NCBI GenBank assembly: GCA_034359265.1
Contig: CP136891.1
Coordinates: 88,430,001 to 88,494,000 of the forward strand
Source of the DNA: Canna indica
Lineage: Eukaryota; Streptophyta; Magnoliopsida; Zingiberales; Cannaceae
DNA: 64,000 nucleotides
Direction: 5' to 3'
This document shows positions 23,356-35,008 of this stretch, one piece after another. Positions within the stretch are counted from its first letter, which is position 1, and every line of letters begins with the position of its first letter. Both the position numbers and the translations under genes were made by a program. The notes beneath the pieces were generated by a model, which had not been told where the DNA came from, made no database searches, and was given only the letters and a program-made list of their open reading frames with translations.

Positions 23356-24439
23356 CGTCCTCCACCCAAGCTCCCGCGTCGAACTCCTCCGGTGTCCCTC
23401 CACGCTCGATCACAGTCCTCGAGTAAGATTCCTACACGTGTTTATATTTTAAATATATATAAACTATAAATAAAAATTGTGTAAATCAAATATACATATA
23501 TAAAATACTTACCATTATGATGGAGGCTCTACTATCAACGTAGTCCCCCGCTCCTCGTCGATGACGATGGGTGCGCTCAAACACCTCCATCATCGACGGG
23601 CGTCAGACGGTGCCGTCCTCCGTCACACGCATCTTACATTAGAAAATAAATACATTAGTATCATTATACACAATATATAATTTAATTAAAAGTAAGGAAA
23701 TTATACATACCATACGACGCTCATGCACCGCAAAAGAGATTGAGCCACCTGTGTGGCACGCCCCCGTGCCATCCCCCTCAGACATGCGATTTCTCGACTC
23801 AGTTTGGGAAACCTCTTGCCACTCACACTACTAGAAACTTGGTCTTCAGCAACGGCTATCAGCAACGGCCGCTCAAGCCGTTGCTATTTGCAACGGCATT
23901 CTTACGGCCGCCCGAGCCGTTGCAGATATCTGTATCTGCAACGGCGTTCTAACGGAAAACTGAGCCATTGCTGATTATTTTAATTATCAGCAACGGCTTT
24001 CGGACGGAAAGACGAGCTGTTGCTGATTTTTTAATTTTCAGCAATGGCTTGCTAATGGATAAGTGAGCCGTTGCTGATGATAACTTATCAGCAACGGCTT
24101 TCTAACGGGCGAGTGAGCCATTGCTGATAAATTTATATAGGGCACGCTCTCGCGCCTGACCCTTCTTCCTCTCGCTGCTGCCGCCGCCGCTCCTGCCGAC
24201 GACACTCGCCGCCGCCACTCGCCGCCGCTGCCGCTGCTGCCGACGCCGACGACGCCGACCGCTGCTGCCGACTTGTTCAGGTACCCTTCTTCCCTGCGGC
24301 CGGCGGGAATCACCCGACCGAAACCCTATTTCTAGGGTTTCGGCCGGCGGCGGTCGGCCGATGGCCGTCGCCGGACCTTCTGCAGTAGCCGGACAGTGTG
24401 TTCGGCCACTGTACACCGGCGCCGGAGGGTGGACTCCGG

Positions 24440-24580
24440 TGTCGGAATTTATAATTTATATATATAGTTTATATTATTTTATAATTGTTAATTAATTATT
24501 TTATAATTGTTAATTCCAGCGCCGGAATTTATAATTTATATATATAGTTTGTATTATTTTATAATTGTTAATTAATTGTT
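24440..24580. repeat. Direct repeat of about 75 bp in CACTA leader
   Basis: GCCGGAATTTATAATTTATA...TATTATTTTATAATTGTTAA occurs twice in a row (about 24440-24505 and 24520-24580) with a single A/G difference noticed. It lies in the probable 5' intron or leader of the transposase gene. Confidence 0.75.
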
Positions 24581-24730
24581 TAGATTAATTGTTTAATTTG
24601 TTAGATTAATTATTAGGGTTTAGATTAATTTCGGACGCGCGCCGGAATCGTCCACTTCGGACGCGCGCCGAAATCGTCCAATATGGACTCGAACTGTCTC
24701 GAAACATTTAGAAAATAATCTAGTTATTTG

Positions 24731-24903
24731 TACTGCACTTACGTTTTTATTTTAACTGTTAACTAATTATTCTAAATTTCGGCAACATCTCTCTTGTTCT
24801 CCGATACGCGCCCAGATGATATGCGTATTCGGAGAACTATAGGGAGATGCTGTCGAAATTTAGAATAATTAGTTAACAGTTAAAATAAAAATGTAAGTGC
24901 AGT
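24731..24903. repeat. Long near-perfect hairpin upstream of transposase
   Basis: The arm at 24731-24809 (TACTGCACTTAC...GATACGC) is the reverse complement of 24823-24903 (GCGTATTCGG...GTAAGTGCAGT) with few mismatches, around a 13-nt loop. Transcripts from either strand would fold into a stem of about 80 bp. It lies about 85 bp before the transposase ATG. It could be a small MITE inserted here or a source of small RNAs against the element. Confidence 0.85.
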
Positions 24904-24986
24904 TCAAATAACATAAATCCCGAATGGAATAGGACAATCTCACATAAAGTCATTAACCAAAGAAATTGTCATTGATTGACAGAATC

Positions 24987-27900
24987 ATGTCGGCTGATCG
25001 AAGTTGGATGTACCGACGTCTTGATCGTGGAGCTTTAACGAATGAGTTTCGATTAGGCGTAACGTACTTCCTAAATTTCGCCTATTCGAATCGGAATTTC
25101 GTTAGCATGGGTGATCAAATCCGATGTCCGTGCCGCATTTGTTCAAATGGACGATTTTTGGATCGGGAGACTGTCACTCTGCATCTATATACCAAAGGAT
25201 TTGCACCAAGATATTTTCTATGGACTTGTCACAGGGAGTCACGCGAAGTCGGGACGTCGAGCAATCCTGTCGTTCAGACATATGGTGAATCTTCCTCTGC
25301 TGGTGCTTCTTCATCCGGTCAATATAATCCCTATAGAACTATGATACTTGATAGTCTTGGGGGTCAATTCCGCCTGAATGATAATGTTGATCGGCCAGTT
25401 CTTCAGACATCAGTCCCACCAGATACTACAGCGGTTGATATCACAGAAGTAGGGGCTGCGGTAGAGATTGAATTACCGAATAAAGAAGCTGCAGAATTTT
25501 ACGAGATGCTGAAAGCTGCCGATGAACCTTTGTATGAGAATTGTCCTAAATACACTAGGTTTTCAGCAATGACACAGCTCTTAAACATCAAGGCCGATTG
25601 TAATATCAGCGGAGTTGCGTATGATCGGATTACTGGATTGATTAATGGAATGCTGCCTACTGATAACAAGTTTGAGCCTACTTTTTATAAGACTAAAAAG
25701 CTAATGAGAAAATTGGGGCTTGGGTACGAAAAAATACACGCGTGCCAAAATAACTGCATTTTATATTATAAAGAAAATGTGCAGTTGGATAAATGCCCTG
25801 TATGCCAACACCCTCGTTACAAGGAGAAGAAATCGGTCCGACAGAAAAATATCCCGTTTAAGGTGCTTCGGTATTTTCTACTAACACCGAGGCTTCAAAG
25901 ATTATTCATGTCGAAAAAGACAGCCCCCTACATGAGTTGGCATTGAAGAAGTCGTGATGATACAGTAATGACTCATCCATCTGACAGTGAAGCATGGAAA
26001 CATTTGGATACATGTTATCCTTCATTTGCTATGGATACTAGAAATATCAGATTGGGATTGTGCATAGATGGTTTTAATCCGTTTGGACATTCTACAACTC
26101 CTTATTCAGTTTGGCCAGTGCTGCTGACAGTTTATAATTTGCCACCGTCAATGTGCATGAAAGATGAATTTATTTATCTAAATTCATCTTTCGATGATTA
26201 TTCCAGGTCCTAAGGGTCCGCGAAAAGAAATTGACATATTTCTCAGACCCTTGATAGATGAATTGAAAACATTGTGGACTGAGGGAGCTGTCACTTATGA
26301 TTGTCATCGGAAGCAAAACTTCAATTTAAAGGCTGCGATCTTGTGGACAATCAATGATTTCCCCGCGTACGGCATGTTGTCGGGTTGGAGCACTCACGGC
26401 CGACTCTCTTGCCCGTATTGTATGGAACACTCTAAATCAATCAGTCTTCAGAACGGACGAAAAATCTCATTCTTTGATTGTCATCGTCGATTCCTACCGG
26501 TTCATCACCAGTATCGAAGGAATCGTAATAAATTTACTAAGGGCAGAGTCGAAAGAGATGGGCCACCACCGATGTTGTCTGGTGAACAAATGTTAGAACG
26601 TGTTTCAGCACTTCCAGATATAGTATTTGGTCACAATGAAAGAGTGTCAGGTTTTGGCCAAACACACAACTGGGTGAAAAAAGTATCTTTTGGGAATTGC
26701 CCTATTGGAGTTCATTATTGATTCGACATAATTTAGATGTCATGCACATTAAAAAAAATGTGTTTGATAATATTTTCAACACTGTGATGGATATTTCTGG
26801 AAAAACTAAAGATAATGTCAAAGCCCGACATGATCTGAAAATACTTTGTAAAAGACCAGAGTTGGAGTTACAAGAGGTCAACGGACGATATCTGAAACCG
26901 AAGGCCCTATATGTGTTAAATAAACAACAGATCAAAGATGTTTGTCAATGGGTAAAAGAACTTAGATTACCCGATGGATATGCTTCAAACTTATCTCGAT
27001 GTGTGAACGTCGATGATTGCAAAATATCAGGGATGAAGAGCCATGATTGTCATATATTCATGCAGAGATTACTTCCGATCGCATTTCGAGATCTTCTACC
27101 TGATAATATTTGGGATCCGTTGACTGAATTAAATATGTTTTTTAGAAGCATCTGTGCAAATATCCTTCGAGTCGAAGATATGTCAACACTTGAAAATAAT
27201 ATTGTTGAAATCATATGCAAGCTGGAGCAGTTTTTCCCTCCTGCATTTTTTGACTCGATGGAGCATCTACCGATACACTTGGCATACGAGGCACGAGTTG
27301 GTGGCCCCGTTCAAAATCGTTGGATGTACTTATTTGAAAGATACATGAATCGTCTGAAGAAAAAAGTAAAGAACACCGCAGCTGTTGAAGGGTCAATATC
27401 TGAATCGTATATCATCCAAGAAATTTCAACATTCTGCTCATTTTACTTTGAATCGACAGTACAGACAAGATTTGATCGTCTTCCACATAACGACGACGGG
27501 GGTGTTCGACATTCAGATGGACGTTTAAATATATTTTGTCACTCTGGTCGTGCTTTTGGTTCTCGTCCATCTCGACACTTAAGCGATGAAGAGTATCATT
27601 TGGCACACTTGTATGTATTACTCAATTGTCCAGAGATTGAACAATTCATTGAAATATTTGACATTGAGATGGTGCAAAAATACTCTATTCACAACGATCA
27701 AGAATTGGAGAGATTACGGAATCGTGATTTCCCTACTTGGATTCAGACTTACAGCAAAGATCACAGAGCTGAAATAGATGAAAGAATATTTGAGTTTGTT
27801 AGTGGACCGTCGCGACTTGTGTCGTGCTATAGCGGATATTTTGTTAACGGGTATAAATTTCACACGGTCGAATATTCATTTGCAAAGAAGACGATGAATG

Positions 27901-28466
27901 CTGGGGTCTGCGTGAAAGGGACAACCTATGTTGAATGTGATATGGATTTTTATGGACTGGTGGACGAAGTGATAGAGTTGCATTACTTCGGCTTGAAATC
28001 AGTGATCCTATTTAGATGTCATTGGTTCGATACAACAGAAAGGGACATGAAAGTTCATCCAAAATACAAACTTGTTGAGGTTAATTACAAATCGAAATTG
28101 GCAGCAAATGAGCCTTTTATATTGGCATCATAAGCTGAACAAGTATATTACGCGAAGTATCCGGCTCGAAATAAAGATAGAGCAGATTGGCGTGTAGTCT
28201 GTAAGACAAAAGGTAGAGGAAAAATTGATCCGATAGTAGGAGAAAATGATCCTCCTGGTTTCTATGAAGAAGATGATCTTCCTGCTGTGGATCGTATTAT
28301 TCCAATACTCGAGGATGCAGACACAACGTCAATTCAATTAGAAGTTGAATATGCTGATGATGACGATCATGAAATTGAGGAAGCTGGAGATGAAGAAGAT
28401 GAAGAAGAGGAAGAAGAGGAAGAAGAAGAAGAATTCGAAGACTATTATTCAGATGATGAGGAATAA
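24987..28466 (+). pseudogene. CACTA TNP2-family transposase (inner element), decayed
   Basis: Cut-and-paste transposase of En/Spm CACTA elements. The start at 24987 gives MSADRSWMYRRL, the family's usual beginning; a zinc-binding C-P-C-R-I-C and later CPVCxHPRYK follow. The TNP2 core has GLCIDGFNPFG, PGPKGPRKEIDIFLRPLIDE, AYGMLSGWSTHG...CPYC and NLDVMHIKKNVFDNI. The C-terminal part (MKSHDCHIFMQRLLP, HLPIHLAYEARVGGPVQNRW, then a DUF4216-like region) ends in a Glu/Asp-rich tail. Lesions: stop at 25944, an 11-bp insertion near 26178 and a shift near 26697 change frame, and a stop (TAA, probably from CAA) at 28131. The fragment at 1-100 lacks the 11-bp insertion. Unlikely to make active protein. 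Confidence 0.9.
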
Positions 28467-28543
28467 TTGTAAAGTATATATATTTTATTAAATATATCTC
28501 TACTATTTATACAATAATCTGATTATATGTATGTTCGACAGAT

Positions 28544-30063
28544 ATGTCTGGTCGTGGTTATCGACGCAGGAGAGTTTCGGAGTCTCCGATCGGTGAGACT
28601 CCAGCACTTACTCATGCTGCTGATCCTCCTGTTGCTGATCCTCATGAGGATGATACTGCCGAGGCTAGTACATTCAGACGCAGGCGGCCACGCGGGCCGA
28701 ACAGGTGGCAGCCTCCACCAGCCACAGAGTCACGTAGATTGATCAGCGTGATTGGGGAGCGGTAATATATCATGAATTATGAATCATTACAAATTCATTA
28801 TATCATAATATAATATTAAAATTTATTTTTGTTGTGCAGGTTCGAGCAAGATGAAGTGCCGAGGAGCATTTCTTCTACTATTCGACGATACATGCACGGG
28901 GCATGGCCTACGTGGTCTCACGTGCCTAGCGAGCACGTCGACATGTTATGGCGCGAGTTTGAGGCACGTATTATTTTTTTTTTACATGCATGATGGTATA
29001 TTAAGAATTGGTACTGATATTATTATTTTGCAGGCTCGCTATACATGGGCCGAGGACCAGAGGCCCTTCATTTACGCTGCCTGGGAGTCTATTTGCCGGG
29101 CAAGGTACAACTGGCAGCTGGGGCAGGCTCGGTCCCAAGCGATGGCCCGAGCTGGGACCACTAACATCGCGGAGACTCGGGGATACGGCCCCAGTTGGAT
29201 TACTTCGGATATATGGGACCAGCTCGTGGGGATATGGTCGACGGATCGATGGCAGGAGGTTTCTCGGAATGCGGCTAGAAATCGCATGTCGGGAGGAGCT
29301 GCGCGTCACACCGGCGGCTCTGTTGCATTTGCAGTGCACGCAAACCGTATGGTAAGTATATCGTTTAATTATATATTTTATTTATTATTATGTGTACTAA
29401 TTAATGTATTTATTTTGTAAATGTAGACGACGGTGTCGGATGATGGGAGTGTCCAGCGACCCTCCCCGATGGCGGTGTTTGAGCGGACTCACCGTCGAGC
29501 ACATGGGACGGGGGAGTACATCGACAACCGCGCTGCATACATTATGGTAATTATATATTTGTTTAAGTTATTCATTATATATTTATAATTTAAGTTTTAT
29601 GATAAATATTAAATAAAAAATCAAACTCGAGTAGGAGACCTACAGCCAGACAGTGATGCAGCGCGGGGGTACCCCCGAGGACTTTGACGCAGCATCGTGG
29701 GTCGAGGCCGCAGGTGGCTGGGACCATGGCCACGTATATGGCTTCGCAGATAGTGGTCATGCGCGAGCCGTGCTAGGGCCACTTGGGGCACCGACCCCTC
29801 CGGTCGCTGGTGAGCGGCCGTCCACCTCTAGATCCAGTTATGATCATAGTAGCAGAATAAGGACTCTAGAGGAGACGGTCGCGCGTCAGAGTCAGATGAT
29901 GGAGGAGATGCATGCTATGCTACGCAACATGTCAGGTCATCCCGCAGCAGGCATCTCTTCGGCATCATCTAATCCATCGTCCTCGAGTCAGTCCACGCTG
30001 GTGTACACTCAAGCACTCCAGACCCCGCCATATGATCCAGACCATCCTCCATCGTCATCGTGA
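28544..30063 (+). CDS. CACTA second gene, Ptta/En/Spm-type protein (5 exons)
   Basis: Accessory CACTA protein; such proteins are thought to bind subterminal repeats (TNPA-like role). Exons: 28544-28761, 28840-28963, 29034-29351, 29427-29546, 29635-30063; about 402 codons with no internal stop. Exon 1 is Arg/Pro-rich. Exons 2-3 contain YMHGAWPTWSHVPSEHV and the conserved block AAWESICRARYNWQLGQARS / WITSDIWDQLVGIW / ARNRMSGG, the plant transposase Ptta/En/Spm signature. Exon 4 has VFERTHRRAHGTGEY. Exon 5 has GGTPEDFDAASW and a short coiled-coil-like stretch EETVARQSQMMEEMHAML. The second intron appears to use a GC donor (GAG/GCACGT), where the outer copy has GT. Intact while the adjacent transposase is broken. 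Confidence 0.82.
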
Positions 30064-31043
30064 GATTTTTTGTTTGGATATTGAACTTGTTACTGAGATA
30101 TTGAACTTGTTTAACTTATTTTGTTTGAATATTGATATATACTTCAATTTTGCATTTGAATTGTTTTTATACTATCGTGGATAATTATCAATATAAATAT
30201 AATTGTTTTGATGTATATCTTGGTGTGTTTGTGATGTGTGAATGAATGTGTGTATGAGGGTATGGGTGTGTGAGTTATGTATCAGATAAATGTATCAATG
30301 TATCAATGGAAATTAGAAATTTGAAATTTTGCTGTTTGCAGGTATAGGTCATCAGCAACGGCTTAGCGACGGGGTTTTACTAACGGCGTTGCTACGGACT
30401 CGTGGCCGTTGCTATTAATGTTATCAGCAACGGCTCCGGGTCTGTGGCAAAACCGTTGCTGATAATGTTTTTAGCGACGGCCCGAGCGGCCGTTGCTGAT
30501 AATGTTTTGAGCGACGGCCCGAGCGGCCGTTGCTGATCCATTGCTAAGTCATCAGCAACGCGACTTTCTGTCACGGCTCTATTGCAACGGCTCGGCCGTT
30601 GCTGATTCTCTTCAGCAACGGCTCAGCAACGGCATCAGCCGTTGCTGATGTCCATTTTTCTAGTAGTGTCAGCAGTGTCCCACTGCTCAATGAGTTGGTC
30701 CCACACAGGGCCAGGAATCCAATTGGGGGCGTGTCCCCGAGTTTGCCCTATCTGTGTGGCCCCTAGCCGTCTCATCATGGTCTGACGGGCCTGCTGAGGC
30801 AGCCCGTTATAGCGAGCGCGTGCAACACGCTCCCATGTAGCCTCCAAAAAAGTGGTCTAGTCCTCAGGCCATGTATAATGACCCTGCAAAAAAAATTTAT
30901 TATTACCGATGAATATTTAATATTAATATTAATTTAATAAATATACTTACCATGAACTCTCGTCATAATAAATCCATATGCTCACGGGGCACATGAGACC
31001 ATGTAGGTCATGCCCCGTGCATAAACTTCTGGATCGTCCCCGC

Positions 31044-31584
31044 TGTCTCACAAAAGAGGATATGATCACATATGTTGGTTGTTATCAAGCTGTGGCCACT
31101 GGGTTTAGTGATTTATTAGAGGTTACCTCGGATGTGAGGGTCATGCGTGAACACATTGATAAATTTTTTACCATCTTCTTCCTTCATACGGTGCGACCTG
31201 AATATGAATCAACGAAACAATATATTGTGGGGGAAGTACCTTACCCACCCTTGATGAGACCTATGGGAGGATGATCTGTGCTGCCACTATTCCTTTATCT
31301 TCTACGGTACCTGAGAGTGATAGGTCCGTTCTTGATGTCCAATCTCCATCTTATCAGCCTCATCCTGCTTATCAGCCTGGATCTGGAAGGGGTCGTAGTG
31401 GACACGGACGTGGCCGTGGTTCTGGTCAAGGTCGCCTTCGATGCACTCACTGTGGGAAGAAGGGTCATGATAAGGATCATTGTTATTCCTTACATGATTA
31501 TCCCCCTGGTCATCCATCTCACATTACTGGTCTAGTACAATCTGAGCAGCCCCCTTCGGGTGGTATTCTAGGCAGTCAGCCATG
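31044..31584 (+). pseudogene. Copia gag, third piece with zinc knuckle
   Basis: Gag resumes with LTKEDMITYVGCYQAVATGF and FFLHTVRPEYESTKQYI, then after a shift near 31250 the basic GRGRSGHGRGRGSGQGR and the zinc knuckle CTHCGKKGHDKDHC (CX2CX4HX4C). Stop at 31582. The nucleocapsid knuckle binds retrotransposon RNA. Confidence 0.85.
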
Positions 31585-31599
31585 ATCTACTGTCACTAT

Positions 31600-34500
31600 T
31601 TCATCTGATGAGTACACTTGGTTACTTCAGTATTAGCCTACTCAAATCTCACAGTCACAACAGTCAGACTCTTCTCCTAACAGAGGTACTCCTGCTGCAT
31701 ATATGTCGCATACTTCTGGTGGACATCCTTGGATTTTAGATTCATGAGCATCTGATCATATGTCTGGTAACATTTTTGCTTTCTCTAATTTAGCCACCCC
31801 CACTTCCTCTACCATGGTCACTCTTGCTGATGGGTCATTCTCATCGGTAAAGGGCATTGGCCATGTCTCACCCACATCCACCCTACCACTCAAACACATC
31901 CTTTATATACCTCAGTTTCCCTTAAGCTTACTTTCGATTAGCAAACTCACTCGAGACCTGCAATGTTCTATTACATTTACTTATGATTCTATTTCTATTC
32001 AGGATTCTCGGACTGGCAGGGTGATTGGCATAGGGCATGAGTCTCGGGGATTTTATCGGTTAGCTGTGCCTTCCTCATCCGCATTGGTGGTTGACTCCTC
32101 TCCGTTGCAGATTCATAGTCAGTTGGGACATCCTCACCTGCAGAAGCTGAAGAAGATGTTTCCTCGTCTCTCTTTCATTTCTTGTCTTGAGTGTGAGTCG
32201 TGTCAACTGGGTAAACATTTCCGGTCTTCCTTTCCTCGTAGTCCCAATAAAAGTGCCTAGGCACCTTTTTCTCTTATTCATTCTGATATTTGGGGTCCTA
32301 GTCGTGTTTCTTCTAAGTTGGGTTTCAGATATTTTATTACTTTCATAGATGACTACTCTCGTATGACGTGGTTATTTCTAATGAAAGATAGATCTGAACT
32401 TTTTCATCTATTCTCTACTTTTTTATGCTGAAATAAAAACTCAATTTGGTGTTTACATTCGTGTCCCGCGCAGTGATAATGCTAAAGAATATTTTTCAAA
32501 TGCATTCCAGTCTTTATTCTCTACACAATGCGTTCTTCATTAGTCCTCATGTCCACATACTCCTCAGCAGAATGAGATTGCTGAACGGAAGAATCGTCAC
32601 TTAGTTGAGACAGCTCGTACCCTTCTAATGCACATGGGTGTACCCTTGCAGTTTTGGGATGATGCTATCCTCACCGCCTGTTATCTTATTAACAGGATGT
32701 CATCTTCTGTTCTTCATGACCAAATCCCCTTTAGCTTTCTCTTTCCTCGTGATCCTTTATACAATCTTCCTCATCATGTGTTTGGATGTACTTGTTTTGT
32801 TCATCACATTTCCTTAGGCAAAGACAAGTTGTCTCCAAAATCCATTAAATGTGTCTTTCTTGGTTATTCACGTCTGCAAAAAGGTTATCGTTGTTACTCA
32901 CCTGAGCTGCGACATGCCTTTGTCTCCGCTGATGTTACTTTCTTTGAGTCTACCCCGTTTTTCTTAAATCAGTCAACCACACCTAAGTTGGTCACTGAGG
33001 TCCTTCCCATTCATGTTCCATTGTCGGTTACTGAGATCACTGAGGTCGCATCTTCTCTGACTACTGAGGATTCATTGCCTCCTAGGTGAGAATCCACCCG
33101 GTTCTTTACTTGTCGTGTACCTACAAAGGCAGCTTCGGCCTCCCCATCTGACTCCGCTGTCCTACCTGATCCCTCGCCTGTTCTAGATCCTTCTCTACCT
33201 TCTGATCTTGACCTGCCCATTGCTTTCAGAAAAGGTATCCGCAAGTGTTCCACTTCTTATCCTATATCTAATTATATTTGCTATGATACCTTATCTCCTG
33301 AGTATTTTGCTTTTATTACTGCTCTCTCCAATGTTTCCATACCTCATATTGTGTTCGGTGCTCTTTCTGATCCGGGGTGGCACTAGGCCATGATTGATGA
33401 GATGATTGCATTGCATTCTAATGGCACGTGGGAGCTGGTTCCTCTTCCTAATGGAAAATCCACTGTTGGTTGTAAGTGGGTCTTCACAGTCAAGACAAGC
33501 CCTGATGGATCTATTGATCGACTTAAGGCTCGATTGGTAGCTAAAAGATACACATAGCAGTACGGTGTAAACTACTTGGATACATTTTCTCCAGTTGCTA
33601 AAATTGCTTCTGTGCGTTTGCTCCTCACACTTGCAGATATTTTTGGTTGGCGACTTCACCAGCTTGATATCAAGAATGCCTTTCTACATGGTGATCTTGA
33701 TGAGGAGGTATATATGGAGCAACCTCCAGGCTTTGTTGCTCAGGGGGAGTCTTCCTTAGTTTGCAGACTGAAGAAGTCCCTCTATGGTTTGAATCAATCC
33801 CCACGTGCTTGATTTGGCAAGTTTAGTTCTGTTATTACCAAGTTTGGTATGATCATGAGTACTTCAGATCACTCAGTCTTCTTTCGCACTTATTCTACTG
33901 GGAAACGAGTTATTCTAATTGTCTGTGTAGACGATATCATTATTACTAGAAATAATACAGAAGAGATACGAATGTTGAAAACTTATTTACATCAGTAGTT
34001 TCAAACTAAAGATTTGGGTGATTTGAAATATTTTCTTGACATTGAAGTAGCTCGGTCAGGGGGAGCTATTTATGTCTCCCAAAGGAAGTATGTGGTTGAC
34101 ATGCTACAAGAGGTAGGAATGTTGGGTGCACGACCTGTGGACACTCCCATGGATCAAATACAAAGTTGCTACCAGGACAGGCAGAGCTCTTAGCTTATCC
34201 AAGTCAATATCGTAGATTGGTGGGCAAGCTAAATTATCTTATAATTACGATGTCTGATATATCTTTTGCTGTAAGTGTAGTTAGTCAATTCCTTAATTCA
34301 CCATGTGAGAGTCACTGGGAAGCTACATTAAGGATTCTTCGTTATCTCAAGGCTGAACCAGGAAAAAGACTCTTATATAGCGATCGAGGACACCTACAGG
34401 TGACAGGTTATTGTGATGTTGATTGGGCTGGCTCACCTAGTGATTGCCAATCAACTTTTGGATATTGTGTAATGCTTGGTGGTAATTTAATTTCATAGAA

Positions 34501-34870
34501 AAGCAAAAAGCAGACCGTTGTAGCTAGGTCCAGTGCAGAGGCAGAATACAAGGCTATGTCCCTTGTAACATGTGAACTGATATGGCTCAAACAATTAATG
34601 AGAGAACTTAGCATCACTCAAGTAGAGCCAATGAAGTTATTTTGCGATAATTAGGTAGCTATGCATATTGCCTCTAATCTAGTATTTCATGAGAGGACAA
34701 AACACATAAAAATTTATTGTCATTTCATAAGGGAGAAAGTATAATCCAAGGAAGTAGTCTTATCATTTGTGAGTTCCAATGACCAATTAGCTGATGTGTT
34801 AACTAAGTCTTTAAGAGGTCCAAGAGTGATCTATATATGTAACAAGTTGGGCATGCATGATATATTTGCT
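31600..34870 (+). pseudogene. Copia pol (protease, integrase, RT, RNase H), decayed
   Basis: Order as in Ty1/copia. The protease has WILDS-stop-AS where D-S-G-A-S is expected (TGA in place of the Gly codon, 31746), then the pre-integrase block HSQLGHPHLQKLKK and CLECESCQLGKH. The integrase core starts HSDIWGPS and FITFIDDYSRMTW and then hits frameshifts; later WDDAILTACYLINRM. The reverse transcriptase has [41 protein letters not shown] and the active-site box VCVDDI (about 33925). RNase H has GYCDVDWAGSPSD and RTKHIKI. At least six in-frame stops are seen (for example 31746, 33556, 33811, 34497). Not functional. Confidence 0.88.
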
Positions 34871-34886
34871 CCAACTTGAGAGGGAG

Positions 34887-35008
34887 TGTTGAAGGACCAA
34901 ATTATAAATATCATTGTATCTCTGGACTAGAATGTAAAATGATAAGTATTATATATTATGGTAGAAGGGGACTACCAATCTAATTAATTTTTCTCCCCTA
35001 ATTTCACC
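34887..35008 (+). repeat. Copia 3' LTR
   Basis: Starts TGTTGAAGGACC after the purine tract and ends ATTTCA(CC), followed by the AATGT target copy at 35009. It aligns end to end with 19475-19596. Confidence 0.88.

Larger units (their letters stand above)
23826..30668 (+). mobile_element. Inner CACTA element, full length
   Basis: Both termini are present: CACTACTAGAAA at 23826 and its inverse ending CTAGTAGTG at 30668, with a 3-bp target duplication TCA (23823-23825 and 30669-30671). Subterminal arrays of CAGCAACGGC / GCCGTTGCTG lie at 23838-24130 and 30345-30650. Between them are a GC-rich leader (24150-24420), a TNP2-type transposase gene (24987-28466, decayed) and a second gene (28544-30063, intact-looking), in the usual CACTA order. 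It is inserted in an exon of the outer CACTA's second gene. The full ends and target duplication make it the youngest layer of this nest. Confidence 0.93.
22861..31036 (-). pseudogene. Outer CACTA second gene (Ptta/En/Spm-type), split and decayed
   Basis: Minus-strand exons mirror those of the inner element: TIQKFMHG..., then HYTWPED and RARYNGLPQQARQTMMRR, PNWIPGPVWDQLIEQW (30965-30672). The inner CACTA interrupts the exon, which resumes at 23825 with EWQEVSQTESRNRMSE and HTGGSISFAVHERRM. Then come VFERTHRHRRGAGDYVDSRA (about 23540-23640) and a last exon (23430-22861) with GGTPEEFDAGAWVEDDVYGF. In that exon a 38-bp unit is present three times (about 23245-23355), which shifts the frame. Internal stops occur. 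The family is a plant CACTA DNA-binding/accessory protein. Confidence 0.72.
22243..31043 (-). mobile_element. Outer CACTA element, truncated on the right
   Basis: Left terminus CACTACTAGAATTATGG at 22243, followed to about 22620 by subterminal repeats with CGTGGC/GCCACG and ACGGxx motifs. Its second gene (Ptta/En/Spm-type) runs on the minus strand at both sides of the inner CACTA. The expected right terminus CTAGTAGTG and the TNP2 gene are missing: minus-strand CACTA coding sequence gives way to copia gag around 31035-31044. A deletion has removed the right half, probably with a few gag bases. It is oriented opposite to the copia. Confidence 0.75.
19475..35008 (+). mobile_element. Ty1/copia retrotransposon hosting nested insertions
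   Basis: LTRs at 19475-19596 and 34887-35008 both start TGTTGAAGGACC. The 5' LTR is followed at once by TGGTATCAGAGC (tRNA-Met primer site, 19597) and the 3' LTR is preceded by a purine tract (GAGAGGGAG, 34878-34886). A 5-bp duplication AATGT flanks the element (19470-19474 and 35009-35013). With this duplication the LTR ends are CACG/CACC rather than the canonical CA, so the exact right edge is uncertain by 2 nt. Domain order is gag, protease, integrase, reverse transcriptase, RNase H, as in copia. Three DNA elements inside gag account for about 10.4 kb of the 15.5 kb. The LTRs differ at roughly ten sites by eye over about 122 bp, so the insertion is not recent. Confidence 0.9.

Noticed and set aside
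24038..24416. GC-rich open frames in the CACTA leader (Pro/Arg/Ala-rich)
   Set aside because: Composition-driven frames on both strands in the subterminal and leader region of the inner CACTA; no motif or codon pattern supports a protein.
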